Virus record (IMG/VR): IMGVR_UViG_3300029266_000670
Location: 1-64,000 of that record
Length of the DNA: 64,000 nucleotides
Direction: 5' to 3' (one strand)
DNA from: a virus
Within the stretch, counting starts at the first letter, position 1. Each line of letters starts with the position of its first letter. Below are positions 37,603 through 46,770 of the stretch, one piece after another. A model generated the notes under the pieces. That model worked only from the letters and a program-made list of their open reading frames with translations. It was not told the origin of the DNA and did not search any database. The position numbers and the translations under genes are program-made.

Positions 37603-39867
37603 TTAGAAACCAATTCGGATTCTGAATTCTTCTCTTTGTCCTTGTTGCCTAGTAATAGGCCTTACATTCTGTATGTATAACACTTCTCCTGAACCTTTGA
37701 CCAAATCTGGTTCAGTTACATTATCGATAACAAAACTACCACCACCCGCTTCTAATGTCCCACCAGAAGTAAATCCACCGAGGGTATTAGTTAAAATTAG
37801 TGATCCAGTGGTTCCAGTTATTGTCCATGACGCTACGTTTGCAGAGGACAATATCCTGTTAGTTTCTTGCGTCACTCCTTCGTCTAATGAAAAACTACTT
37901 GCTGTCAGTGTTCCTGATATTGCCACTTCAGTAGTCATTTTATAAATTGGTGTAATCGAGGATGTTGTTCCTGATAAGTATGCATTTTCACCCGAGATTA
38001 TTCTTGAAATTTCGGATGTTGCGGTAGATCCTTCAAGAAAGAACTTACGGAATGTGCCTGCACCGAGATCAAAAGTTCCCAGTTTCTCTCCACCCTCTTC
38101 TTCTAGGTTTGTGTAGTTACCACCAGATCCACCGATGACAGATATATCTTGATTTTCAATGGGTCTAGAAGAAGATGCCGAAAACGCAATTGCTCCTCCG
38201 TCACCTGTTGCAGATAGTCGTATTGTCAATTCTCTTGAAGATGGATCCCAACCTTTAACTACACCTTCTGCTGTAATACCGAGTACCGAGTTATATTGAG
38301 ATACCGATTCGAAGTTAGTGAAACTTCCTGAAACTCCAGAATGATCACCTGATGCTCCAGTATTTCCAAAGGTTATTCTTATGATTTCTTCTTGTGTTGT
38401 TGGTAGAATAAAATCTTTTGATGGATTGGAAATAATTAGTGTTCCCGCCTTACCATCAGTATCAGCATCCCAAAAAGAAACATCTGCTACTGCCTTACTA
38501 TCAAAACCATAAACTTGATTTCCCACTGGGAACGTGTTGCTTAAAAATCTTTCATCCAAATTTACTGGTTTTTTAATTCGTAAAGATGCTTTTCTGCTTA
38601 TCTCAGATCCTGCAATTCTATTTGAATTATCGTTTAAAATTGGATCTTTGATTATACCAAACTGTCTAAAATCATTTACGTTTATAATTTCTGGTTGACC
38701 TTCGATGTTATCATTTAAAAATCGTAACATCAAACTAGAAACATCAAATTCTTTAATCGGATTTGATCCATGTCCACCTTGTGGTGCTATTGGTATGGTA
38801 GCAGTTGGAATAACTCCCGAAATTCCTGTTGTGGGAAATGTTACATATGCGAAAGTATAGTTTTTTCCTGAATTTAAAACTGTAACAGAATCTGGATTGT
38901 ATGATCCATTTACATCCATAACCGCAGAAGCAGAGACTCCATCTCCGTGTATTAGAATTTCAGGAAGAATTTTAAATTTAGTCGGAGACTTTTCTGCCTG
39001 ATCTTCCCCATAGACGGGAACACCAAATGGACGTTCTAACGTCAGAACATTGTTAGTCTGATCTGTAATTCTGCGAACAAGACCGACTTCGGGACCATAC
39101 CCAGAAGTCAAGTATAGAACATAACTGTTATAGTAATTTGAACTATTGGTAAAATCTGTGCTTACCGTGTCATCTAAAGTGAAAGTACCCGAAGTGCTAC
39201 CATGAGATGACACCGAAGTATATGGTTGAATAGATGATCTTAGATATTTGGCAGAAGAAGTATCTAGATCTATCTGATATAACCCACCATCGATCGCCTT
39301 TCTTTGAACTTCATATTGAAGTTGACCCGCACTATCCTCTGTTTTTTGGGCTAAATTTACAGGGATATATTCGGCAGTTAAAAAGTCTTTTTGATCTTCT
39401 TTTAACTTGTAAAGGAATTTCCATTTATAACCGTCTGCTGTTTTAAATATATTTGTACTTGTAGACGTAGGTTTAGATGTAGAAGCCGTTCCTTTATTAT
39501 TACTTATACACTTATATACAAATGTTTCATCTACTATGACATAATATTTTACGTCACCTGTGGATGAATTTAGAGATGTCTTATCGCTATATTGAGTATA
39601 AATTGTTCCAGTTGTCCAGTTGTGCCGTGGAACTACAAACATAGCGTTGGTAGAATCTAACCGTATAGCAAAAAGAGAATGTCTAGAAGCTTCATTTGCT
39701 TCTGCTACTGAACCTACAATAACAGGAGGAGTAGTCTCAACAGACCAAGGTAAACATCTGCCAAAAAAAGCAAAGTAGTTCCCATCAGCAATGGGATCTA
39801 ATTCCTTTTTCAGACTATTTGCAAAAATTGTCTTAAATTTGTTCTGCAATGCATCTGTCAGTGCCAT
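37603..39867 (-). CDS. 8: gp8, baseplate wedge protein (enlarged)
   Basis: The N-terminal third matches T4 gp8 motifs: YFAFFGRCLPW (T4 ITFGRSEPW), FVVPRHNWTTG (T4 IPRRDWG), VYKCISNN and DGYKWKFLYKLKEDQKDFLTAEYIPV (T4 GDGYVWEYLFEI). The C-terminus GEVLYIQNVRPITRQQGQREEFRIRIGF parallels T4 GEMIYMENRPPI...EEINILF. At 754 aa it is more than twice T4 gp8 (334), with roughly 400 residues of beta-rich sequence inserted in the middle (about 200-720). T4 gp8 is a dimeric wedge subunit near gp7 and gp10, and gene order here agrees. Confidence 0.8.
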   Translation of the reverse strand: MALTDALQNKFKTIFANSLKKELDPIADGNYFAFFGRCLPWSVETTPPVIVGSVAEANEASRHSLFAIRLDSTNAMFVVPRHNWTTGTIYTQYSDKTSLNSSTGDVKYYVIVDETFVYKCISNNKGTASTSKPTSTSTNIFKTADGYKWKFLYKLKEDQKDFLTAEYIPVNLAQKTEDSAGQLQYEVQRKAIDGGLYQIDLDTSSAKYLRSSIQPYTSVSSHGSTSGTFTLDDTVSTDFTNSSNYYNSYVLYLTSGYGPEVGLVRRITDQTNNVLTLERPFGVPVYGEDQAEKSPTKFKILPEILIHGDGVSASAVMDVNGSYNPDSVTVLNSGKNYTFAYVTFPTTGISGVIPTATIPIAPQGGHGSNPIKEFDVSSLMLRFLNDNIEGQPEIINVNDFRQFGIIKDPILNDNSNRIAGSEISRKASLRIKKPVNLDERFLSNTFPVGNQVYGFDSKAVADVSFWDADTDGKAGTLIISNPSKDFILPTTQEEIIRITFGNTGASGDHSGVSGSFTNFESVSQYNSVLGITAEGVVKGWDPSSRELTIRLSATGDGGAIAFSASSSRPIENQDISVIGGSGGNYTNLEEEGGEKLGTFDLGAGTFRKFFLEGSTATSEISRIISGENAYLSGTTSSITPIYKMTTEVAISGTLTASSFSLDEGVTQETNRILSSANVASWTITGTTGSLILTNTLGGFTSGGTLEAGGGSFVIDNVTEPDLVKGSGEVLYIQNVRPITRQQGQREEFRIRIGF

Positions 39868-39882
39868 TTGTATTTACCTCGA

Positions 39883-41724
39883 TTAATCGTTGTTACTTTC
39901 GTTTGTGGTGCCGTATGGTATACTATAATATTGATCGTGAACTCCACCACCGGCAGTAGATCCAAGGAAAGGAAATTGTGGAGATGTCCATGTAGAGTAT
40001 GTAGGGTTGGAATGAAAATGATCACCGATCTCAACGTGGAAAAATTGACGGTGTTTTATATTCCCGAACGAAGATCCAGAGATAATTCCAAAAGAACCTC
40101 TTGTGTTTGGGTGGTGGAATATAGGAAAGAATGCTAACGACAATCCCTGTGCTGCCGAGAATCCCTCGGGAGTTCCTCCCGCGTTTCCCGTTCCACCGAG
40201 AGGTCCAGATAGTCCTGTTCCAGTAACATGAGCAGTGATACCAAATTCTGGAACATGTCCTAGTGTATTACCGTAACCTTGAGGTCCAGATCCGTCAAGA
40301 AGAGTGGCACCGTTCGCACCAACACCAGTAAAACCTGGCGCAAATCCATTTGGATACAAGTCATTGTTTAAAGAATCGGCATCCAGTGAAATATTGTTTC
40401 TTAAATCTTGAGTGGTTCCAAAAGTATATGGAGTGTAGTTTCCAATTCTGGAGAGTTCCTGGCTTTGAAGTTCGCTATGGAAGGGATTATCTGATTTCAT
40501 ATCATCAGTAAGTAGAACATCACCGAAAAATTTAAATCCCGCAGGGTGTAATAGTGATTTGAGGGAATCTCTATATTTTGACAAGGACATTTCTGTCTTC
40601 AAAACATAAGAAAATCTTTGATAATAATCACTATCATGTATCTTCTTTCTAGAACTTGGCTTTCCTCCGTCATCGTAATAATACCCATCATAAACTGCAA
40701 TTGCACCAACGGTTGCAGTTCCTTTTGCGTTACCATCACCAGATTGACTTTCAATTACAAATTGAGAGTCTTCTGAATAGTTCACTCCGTGATTTAGAAT
40801 AGTTATTTCTTTAATTCTTCCTTGATCATCTATTCTATTAACTTTACCAGAAGCACCAACACCAGATCCCGCATTCAGTACAACTACAATATCTCCTATG
40901 CTGTAGTTAATTCCGAGACTGGACATTGTGTATGTGGTGTAAACACCAAATGCGATCTCATCTAAATATGAACCATCTGTTAAATATGAACGAACTGTTT
41001 GACCTGCTACAAATTCTCCTTGGATATCTCCTAAAAATAACTCTGTTACTTGATGTGGGTATTCGTCATATTGAATAACCTCAATTACAGTTGCAAATCC
41101 AATTGTCTGAGTTTTGTCTTGGTTTAGTTGAAGTACCTGCTGACCCTTCATTGAGTAATTAGAACTACCATTCGTAGAAGTAACACGGATCGATTTTTTA
41201 TCTATCCAATTTCCACCAGAAGTTTCTAATATATCAGTTCTGGGGTAATATAGTTCTACTATGCTACTATAAAAAGCATTGAAGAAAAACTCAAATCCTT
41301 TTTCTGTTCCCTTGACTGCATAGAAATCCTTCACTCGCTTTAGAATGTTTTTTCTATTTACTATGTTTCCAGAAACGTCAGTTCCAAACTCTGTAGGAAA
41401 GTTTTTCATAAACTTAAATTCAATAGAAGATACGAATTCGTCTATTGTTGTCTCAATATCATAATAGTCATTTAATAATAAAGTTCTCTCTGTCGCATTA
41501 CCTTCCTGTTCCATCCATTCATAATATGCCTCTAAGAATAAGATAAAATTAGGATGATCAGAATTCGTAAAATCTGGAACTTGAGATTCTATTAGAGGAG
41601 ATATACCCTCCATTAATCTTTTTGTTCTTGGAGTCAAAGCAGTTAAGTCGCCGTTATCAAACGAATAATTAACAGCCGCATCGCCAGTTAATCCTAGTGA
41701 TCTTAGTAGTAGTGTTAGACTCAT
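39883..41724 (-). CDS. Baseplate wedge protein in the gp7 position
   Basis: A 613-aa protein between gp6 and gp8, where T4 has gp7. The N-terminus (TPRTKRLMEGISPLIESQVPDF...NFILFLEAYYEWMEQEGN) and the VKDFYAVKGTEKGFEFFFNAFY segment near residue 140 are conserved in marine T4-like wedge operons. A beta-rich stretch around 190-330 and a KYRDSLKSLLHPAGFKFFGDV motif near 395 follow, and then a Gly-rich tail with GxT-like repeats (GTGLSGPLGGTGNAGG). It is much shorter than T4 gp7 (1032 aa). Assignment as wedge is from position and pattern. Confidence 0.65.
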   Translation of the reverse strand: MSLTLLLRSLGLTGDAAVNYSFDNGDLTALTPRTKRLMEGISPLIESQVPDFTNSDHPNFILFLEAYYEWMEQEGNATERTLLLNDYYDIETTIDEFVSSIEFKFMKNFPTEFGTDVSGNIVNRKNILKRVKDFYAVKGTEKGFEFFFNAFYSSIVELYYPRTDILETSGGNWIDKKSIRVTSTNGSSNYSMKGQQVLQLNQDKTQTIGFATVIEVIQYDEYPHQVTELFLGDIQGEFVAGQTVRSYLTDGSYLDEIAFGVYTTYTMSSLGINYSIGDIVVVLNAGSGVGASGKVNRIDDQGRIKEITILNHGVNYSEDSQFVIESQSGDGNAKGTATVGAIAVYDGYYYDDGGKPSSRKKIHDSDYYQRFSYVLKTEMSLSKYRDSLKSLLHPAGFKFFGDVLLTDDMKSDNPFHSELQSQELSRIGNYTPYTFGTTQDLRNNISLDADSLNNDLYPNGFAPGFTGVGANGATLLDGSGPQGYGNTLGHVPEFGITAHVTGTGLSGPLGGTGNAGGTPEGFSAAQGLSLAFFPIFHHPNTRGSFGIISGSSFGNIKHRQFFHVEIGDHFHSNPTYSTWTSPQFPFLGSTAGGGVHDQYYSIPYGTTNESNND

Positions 41725-41731
41725 TGTTTAT

Positions 41732-43744
41732 TCAATACCCAGAACCAGAAGATGACGAGGAGGAAGATGACGAGGAAGATGACGAGGAAGAAGATGACGA
41801 TGAGGAAGATGACGATGAGGGTGAGGATGACGCGGACGAAGAAGAGGAAGATGATCCAGAAGTTGGATTATTTATTCCGACGTTTTTAACTTGTATTCGA
41901 TTTACATCTTCTATGAATACTAAAATTCCTTCGGAAGTTGTATTGTCGAAGTTTAATATAACGTTCTCTGGTGTGTATATGACATCTTCTCTTGGGGTGA
42001 CTGTAAATCTTATAGTCCCATTAATAGATGCACTGAGTGGAATAAACCTGTCCAAAGTAATAGTTCCCGATGCATAATCAATAGATCCAATTTTATCGTA
42101 TACGCTTTGTCTAACGTTATCAATTGTTTCATATATTCTCAGATTTCCATGCATATCGGAATCGATGGCTGCTAAAAATATAGAACCATCTTCCCTTTTA
42201 TAAGCAAACTCTGTAGACTCTATACTAGAGTGATCCGATCCTTTACCATCTAAAGCACCATGTGCCGTGTTTAGAATTGGATTGTTGAATCTGATTGTGT
42301 AAGATCTATTCCTGTTTAAATCTGGAACTAATCGCTTTTCAAGTTTTACGTCAACATCGGCATACTGTAGAGAATCATCCAGAGATCTACAAAGATGTTC
42401 TAGTTGATTTATATAAAGATTTTTTCCGAATTTAGAAATTTCTGTATTTGCGTATAGATTAATGTATGCGGTTATAATTGCTCTTAATTGTTCACTAGTT
42501 TTATTTGTGACAGTAGAATCAAATCCAGATCTGGCATTAAACTTAAGGTAGATGTAATCGGGATCTATTATTTCTGGTATAACACCAACAACATTTTTAG
42601 GCTTAAGTATATCTGTCTTTATAGTTTCCTTTTCATCATTTGTAAGCACGGTTGATGTCTTTGGTTTTATTGCTATAAAAACTTTTCCGTATTGGGGAGG
42701 ATTTGAATCTTCTCCTCCATAAATCTTAACATCGTCTGCGTTTCCATATTCGTTCAGAATAAGTGAAGAATAGTCATCAACCGTGACTGCTCGATTTTGA
42801 GTTTGATAAAATCTAGGAGCATTAAGTTTGATACTTTCTATAGTTTCTTGGTTGGAGCCAGATGATGCACTAGTTATTACGCTAACTGTACTGTTTGCTG
42901 CTGAGATGTTGAATGTTCTATTCGTCAAAGAATCAGTTTTACCCATACCATTGGCAACAGGCCCTGAAGTATCCATCCATTGTATAGTTACAACATTTCC
43001 ATCTTCGAGTTTCTGTCCAACTATACCGTCACCAAAAACTACTTCATATTCTCCCGTAGAATTCAGTTCAACAAAATATGATTTACTTGTCTTTGTGACT
43101 GAAGTTATATCAGTTATCTTACTCCATGTATCACCTCTACCGGTAGAATCTTGAGTTGAATTTAATACATTAACCGTTATTCGATTAGTATCAACAATGC
43201 TCGATGGAATCGCATACTTTGTTTTTGTTATGGAAGAGTGTATATACGAAGTAGATTTAAATGCACCCTCGTATATTGAGAATGTTTCTGATGTATACGG
43301 AGCCGTTCCGCTTGTGTCTATTATTACTGGAGATGTATTATAGAAATTGTATGAAGTTGTAGCACCGTTTTGATTCGTGTATGATCCTGTGAATGCAGTT
43401 TTTGCCGCTAAGACAGTAGAAGACGCAGACGCTGCGGATAAAGTAAGTTGAACTGTAGCCTGTGCTGATCTTCGTGAATGCGGAGTGTAAGCAATTTGTT
43501 TGGCGTGGGATGCAACAGAATTTCTTGTTGAAGCACTATCGATGAACATTTCGTTAGCAACCATGTTTGTATAGTATGCTTGATAGTGTGTATTATAAGC
43601 AAGGACATCAAGAAGAATAGAAAGACCAGAACCTTCGAAGTCATAGTCCTTGAATGTGTCCTGTGATTCTAGGAAAGTCTTGAAGTTTGTTTTGATGTCT
43701 TCAAAATCTAATTCTGTAATATTTTTAGTTGCATTTGTTGCCAT
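41732..43744 (-). CDS. 6: gp6, baseplate wedge protein with poly-serine tail
   Basis: gp6 forms the inner ring that ties wedges together around the hub (gpJ-like fold). It has 670 aa (T4 660). The N-terminus (ITELDFEDIKTNFKTFLESQDTFKDYDFEGSGLSILLDVLAYNTHYQAYYTNM) is the diagnostic gp6 opening, and the AVTVDDYSSLILNEYG segment near residue 325 is conserved. The last ~45 residues are almost pure serine, absent from T4, and extend beyond the normal fold. It is followed by the gp7-position gene and preceded by gp25, as expected for the wedge module. Confidence 0.93.
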   Translation of the reverse strand: MATNATKNITELDFEDIKTNFKTFLESQDTFKDYDFEGSGLSILLDVLAYNTHYQAYYTNMVANEMFIDSASTRNSVASHAKQIAYTPHSRRSAQATVQLTLSAASASSTVLAAKTAFTGSYTNQNGATTSYNFYNTSPVIIDTSGTAPYTSETFSIYEGAFKSTSYIHSSITKTKYAIPSSIVDTNRITVNVLNSTQDSTGRGDTWSKITDITSVTKTSKSYFVELNSTGEYEVVFGDGIVGQKLEDGNVVTIQWMDTSGPVANGMGKTDSLTNRTFNISAANSTVSVITSASSGSNQETIESIKLNAPRFYQTQNRAVTVDDYSSLILNEYGNADDVKIYGGEDSNPPQYGKVFIAIKPKTSTVLTNDEKETIKTDILKPKNVVGVIPEIIDPDYIYLKFNARSGFDSTVTNKTSEQLRAIITAYINLYANTEISKFGKNLYINQLEHLCRSLDDSLQYADVDVKLEKRLVPDLNRNRSYTIRFNNPILNTAHGALDGKGSDHSSIESTEFAYKREDGSIFLAAIDSDMHGNLRIYETIDNVRQSVYDKIGSIDYASGTITLDRFIPLSASINGTIRFTVTPREDVIYTPENVILNFDNTTSEGILVFIEDVNRIQVKNVGINNPTSGSSSSSSSASSSPSSSSSSSSSSSSSSSSSSSSSSSSGSGY
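41741..41862 (-). repeat. Imperfect tandem repeat encoding the poly-Ser tail of gp6
   Basis: Tandem imperfect units close to GAAGATGACGAG (plus strand), read on the minus strand mostly as TCN serine codons with a few AGC-neutral changes to Ala, Pro and Gly. The plus strand is a purine-biased low-complexity tract that creates a spurious Asp/Glu-rich frame. Confidence 0.85.
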
Positions 43745-44124
43745 TATCGAGTCCTCTCAAGGACGAAAGTTACTTGTGCTGTTTGGTTAATATTTTTTGG
43801 TCTAAACAATATAGCGACATCATAAGAATTTTTTTCTGGATTAGAAGTAACCAAAACATTAATCACTTCAACTCTAGGTTCAAAATTTTTAATAGCAAGT
43901 TCTATGGCATTCTTTATTCTCACTGCTGTTATTGGAGAATTCAATTCAAACAAATACCTTCTAACTCCAGCATCCATCTCTGGTTTGAAAGGTCTATCAT
44001 ATTTGGATGTTAATACTATATTCCGTACTGATCTCTTCAATGCTTCCATATCAGTTAACATAGCAACATCGTTACTCATCGGATGTTTTATAAAGTCTAG
44101 GTTTAAATCTGTATATCTTGCCAT
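43744..44124 (-). CDS. 25: gp25, baseplate wedge protein (lysozyme-like fold family)
   Basis: The conserved small wedge protein that starts sheath polymerisation, shared by all contractile systems (VipA-linked TssE relatives). It has 126 aa (T4 132). It keeps the EPR motif (NFEPRVEVINVLV, about residue 83) and the KYDRPFKPEMDAGVRRYLFEL segment. No Shine-Dalgarno precedes the ATG; a TATACATA box ends 5 nt before it, so a leaderless late transcript is possible. The stop overlaps gene 6. Confidence 0.94.
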   Translation of the reverse strand: MARYTDLNLDFIKHPMSNDVAMLTDMEALKRSVRNIVLTSKYDRPFKPEMDAGVRRYLFELNSPITAVRIKNAIELAIKNFEPRVEVINVLVTSNPEKNSYDVAILFRPKNINQTAQVTFVLERTR

Positions 44125-44129
44125 TGTAG

Positions 44130-44137
44130 TATGTATA
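44130..44137 (-). promoter_or_regulatory. Possible variant late box TATACATA directly before gene 25
   Basis: One mismatch from TATAAATA. With T4 spacing (box at -13 to -6) the +1 would fall on the A of the gene 25 ATG. Between the box and ATG there are only five bases and no ribosome site. Confidence 0.35.
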
Positions 44138-44150
44138 CCTGTTAAATGAG

Positions 44151-45671
44151 TTAGATGATTTCATTTTCTTGTATTTGCAATGCATCTCTAATCATAGATC
44201 TATTAGGACCTAAAGAATTATAATCTCTATCTACCAATCCTTGATAATCTGCATATTCATATGCTTCTTCTAGTTGCTCACGACTGAAGTTATCTGCCAA
44301 CCATTCCCGACGAGATCCTTCTATACCTTGTCTAACTGCCTGTCTGTAAAGTATGACAACAGTATTCGACTCGTACCGAGTTTCCTCTGCTTGAGTTTGC
44401 GGGGGTGGTGGGGGTGGTGGGGGTATTATTGAAGGAGTTTCATCTTCTATTCCTCCAGTGGTTTCAAAGATAGTGGTGTTGTTGGGGGTCACTTCTTCAG
44501 TTGTACTATCTTGATCTTCACCTTCTTCGTCACTAGATTCTTCTTGAAGATTTGCAAAGAACGTATCAACGTCCCTACCAAATTCCTCAACATTTTCTGC
44601 CAGATCAGAAGCAGCTTGTTCTGCCATTTCAACTAATGCCTCACCAGATGCTACCAGTTCTTCGGCAGTTTTCTGAATACCCTCTACAAGTTCCTTACCT
44701 GCTTTCGCTGCGTTGTCTATCAATTGCTCCACCTGTTGCTCTATGGACTCTACGATCCCCTCTACGCTCTCCTTGATCGCATTTCCTATATCCTCTGGAT
44801 CTGGGATCGCTGAAGTGATGTCATCAAGAGACGGTAGTGATGGTAGTTGTAGGCTAGGCAGTAATGAGTCTAAGTCTGGAGAGGCTATTAAATCAGTAAA
44901 TACTTTTCCAATCAAGCATGGATCCGCCAACACTCCTGATAAGGCGGTATTTGCTAAGGCATATTTATCAAGAAAGGCTAAAGCACCAGAAATGAAAGCA
45001 TCTTCCGCAGTTGTGATATTTACAATACTTTGCTGAATTGTAGAAAGACTGCCTGTAATTTGCTGCATTTTATTTACAAATTCTGCTGCTGGTATATTGC
45101 CAGGATACCCCGTTCCAACTTCAGCCAGAAGATTGTTGATTGTTTCTAAAACACCATCAGACTGTTGTATTGCATCGACACCAAATTCTTTTTTCAGACT
45201 ATTAAACCCATGTGAAAAATTGTCTTTGAGAATTTCTTCGGGGTTGGTTACAAGAGTTGCCAGTGCTGAATTATAAGCAGAACCAATTCCAAGAATTCTG
45301 CCAAGATCAGGCTCTCCATCCTGAAATCCACTAACAACTCCACTCATTCGATTAGTACGTTGCTCAAAATCTACAAGATTCGTTTCAAAATTTGATAGTT
45401 GAGTGACTAATCCATTAATGAACGATTCTGAATAACCACCCGTCGCCGTCCCATCAGGATTTGTTCCTGCTATGGGTAGTGATCCAATATTACCGATTGC
45501 ATCACCAATTGCACCTTTTACTCCAGCGGCAAGTTGCTGAATAGGATTGATGAGTGCATCACCACGCAGAAACGTTTGAATAAAGTCCAGTTGTTCTGGC
45601 TCTAAAACTTTCTGTAGGATAGCACAGTTGTTTAGTGGGAAGTCGCCATTTCCAATTTGACTAATTGACAT
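44151..45671 (-). CDS. Unknown helical virion or assembly protein between PAAR and gp25
   Basis: A 506-aa protein I do not recognise. Residues ~1-260 are helical and Ala/Leu-rich. Residues ~285-375 are a long amphipathic helix with acidic faces (IKESVEGIVESIEQQVEQLIDNAAKAGKELVEG...), which could be coiled coil or membrane-active. An acidic Ser/Thr linker and a run of eight prolines follow, then a C-terminal RYESNTVVILYRQAV...FSREQLEEAYEYADYQGLVD domain. It is coupled to the PAAR gene by overlap. Its place in the hub operon suggests a hub or injected component, but this is inference. Confidence 0.6.
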   Translation of the reverse strand: MSISQIGNGDFPLNNCAILQKVLEPEQLDFIQTFLRGDALINPIQQLAAGVKGAIGDAIGNIGSLPIAGTNPDGTATGGYSESFINGLVTQLSNFETNLVDFEQRTNRMSGVVSGFQDGEPDLGRILGIGSAYNSALATLVTNPEEILKDNFSHGFNSLKKEFGVDAIQQSDGVLETINNLLAEVGTGYPGNIPAAEFVNKMQQITGSLSTIQQSIVNITTAEDAFISGALAFLDKYALANTALSGVLADPCLIGKVFTDLIASPDLDSLLPSLQLPSLPSLDDITSAIPDPEDIGNAIKESVEGIVESIEQQVEQLIDNAAKAGKELVEGIQKTAEELVASGEALVEMAEQAASDLAENVEEFGRDVDTFFANLQEESSDEEGEDQDSTTEEVTPNNTTIFETTGGIEDETPSIIPPPPPPPPQTQAEETRYESNTVVILYRQAVRQGIEGSRREWLADNFSREQLEEAYEYADYQGLVDRDYNSLGPNRSMIRDALQIQENEII

Positions 45672-45952
45672 TATGCTACACTCACATTAGGGGACGCAGT
45701 TACTATCTTATGACCACACTGTGCTGGATCATTTAATCTAAGAATACCTTTTCCTCCAGCACGAACAGTTGGAGATCCTATTTGAAGCGGAGATTGACAA
45801 ATCGTGGTGTCTCCATGTTGATGACATGCTACTACCGAACCCTCTACCGCAACATCTATACCATTGACTTTAACTTTGGTTACTGGTCCATATTCAATTG
45901 GAGCATAAGCATCTGTTATATCAACGAATAGTTTTGCTGCTGATTTTCCCAT
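45671..45952 (-). CDS. PAAR-domain spike tip protein (gp5.4-like)
   Basis: A 93-aa PAAR protein that sharpens the tip of the central spike. It shows the typical G.PT..G...I. repeats (VEGSVVACHQHGD, SPLQIGSPTVRAGGKGILRLNDPAQCGHKI) with His and Cys residues (CHQH, CQ, CGH) placed to bind a metal at the cone apex. It overlaps by one base with both neighbours and sits two genes downstream of the gp5-type spike, consistent with assembly on its C-terminal helix. Confidence 0.9.
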   Translation of the reverse strand: MGKSAAKLFVDITDAYAPIEYGPVTKVKVNGIDVAVEGSVVACHQHGDTTICQSPLQIGSPTVRAGGKGILRLNDPAQCGHKIVTASPNVSVA

Positions 45953-46761
45953 CAGAAAGAACCTCCGTCAATTGTAGTTTCAGTTTCGTCTTCTGATATA
46001 GTTTTAAAATATTCTACATTGATTGGAAGTTTACCAAAGCCTTCTCGTATTACTTCATAAATTTTATCGTTATATGTGACAATCTCACCAACTGAATATA
46101 TTCTAAAGTTACCAGCACTATCTCTTAGTTCGAATTTTTGAGATGGTGATTCTTCAACTTCTATAGGTTCGGTTGAAACGGTTTCGGGTTCAAGTGTTTT
46201 TATTATATCTACAATCTCTGAAAACTTTTCTAAAAGACTATCAGTTGCCGATGTTAAAGATTGGGTATCTGTGGGCTGATCAACTTCTCTGTGAAATTGT
46301 GTAACTCCCATCACCAATCCATTAGGCATATAATATGTGACGCCTTTTAAAATATGAATATGATATCCAACAGTCGTCTCGTTAGGTCTAATAGACTTTG
46401 GGGACGGACTTGCTTCTACTGCTTCATTTCGGGTTAGATATAAAGGAAAATAACCATCTACTCTTATGGGACTAGAACCTGTTTCTTGTACGGGTGGAAC
46501 TGAAGATACTCTCGATCTTGAAGTTGGAGGAGATGGTTTATCAATTCCTTGAGTCGAGTCAAAAGGAGTTATGGGGGGTTCTGACGAAGTGCTGGCGGAT
46601 TCTGGTGGAGTTGGTGGTGGAGTTGGTGGCGGAGTTGGTGGAGTTGGTGGAGTTGGTGGAGTTGGTGGCGGAGTTGGTGGAGTTGGTGGCGTGTAACTAC
46701 TCGAACTACGTTGAGTGCTACTGGGTAAATTGCCTTGATTGTTATATCCGTATCCGCTCAT
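45952..46761 (-). CDS. Proline-rich virion protein with TPP repeats
   Basis: The 269-aa protein has an N-terminal Ser-rich leader, then residues ~24-54 as Pro-Pro-Thr repeats, then a polar linker. A compact domain near 95-160 (IRVDGYFPLYLTRNEAVEA...VGYHIHILKGVTYYMPNGLVMGVTQFH) follows the 'YPLY...GxxHxHxxxGxTYYMPNG' pattern often seen in marine phage virion proteins. The C-terminal part ends with RIYSVGEIVTYNDKIYEVI, a short beta domain as in chitin-binding-like modules. Located between spike and PAAR tip genes, it is likely a hub or spike accessory; function unknown. Confidence 0.6.
   Translation of the reverse strand: MSGYGYNNQGNLPSSTQRSSSSYTPPTPPTPPPTPPTPPTPPTPPPTPPPTPPESASTSSEPPITPFDSTQGIDKPSPPTSRSRVSSVPPVQETGSSPIRVDGYFPLYLTRNEAVEASPSPKSIRPNETTVGYHIHILKGVTYYMPNGLVMGVTQFHREVDQPTDTQSLTSATDSLLEKFSEIVDIIKTLEPETVSTEPIEVEESPSQKFELRDSAGNFRIYSVGEIVTYNDKIYEVIREGFGKLPINVEYFKTISEDETETTIDGGSF
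46603..46691 (-). repeat. Tandem 9/12-bp repeat encoding Pro-Pro-Thr
   Basis: Plus strand GGAGTTGGT and GGCGGAGTTGGT units in tandem, read on the minus strand as (ACC)(CCN)(CCN) codons. Copy number is likely to vary by slippage. Confidence 0.85.
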
Positions 46762-46770
46762 TTATTTCCC

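Noticed and set aside
41697-42077. 126-aa Asp/Glu-rich plus-strand open frame
   Set aside because: Antisense of the gp6 poly-serine repeat; the acidic composition simply mirrors TCN codons.
46603-46691. Regular short repeats considered as a CRISPR-like array
   Set aside because: Units are 9-12 bp, contiguous and without spacers; they encode Pro-Pro-Thr in frame.
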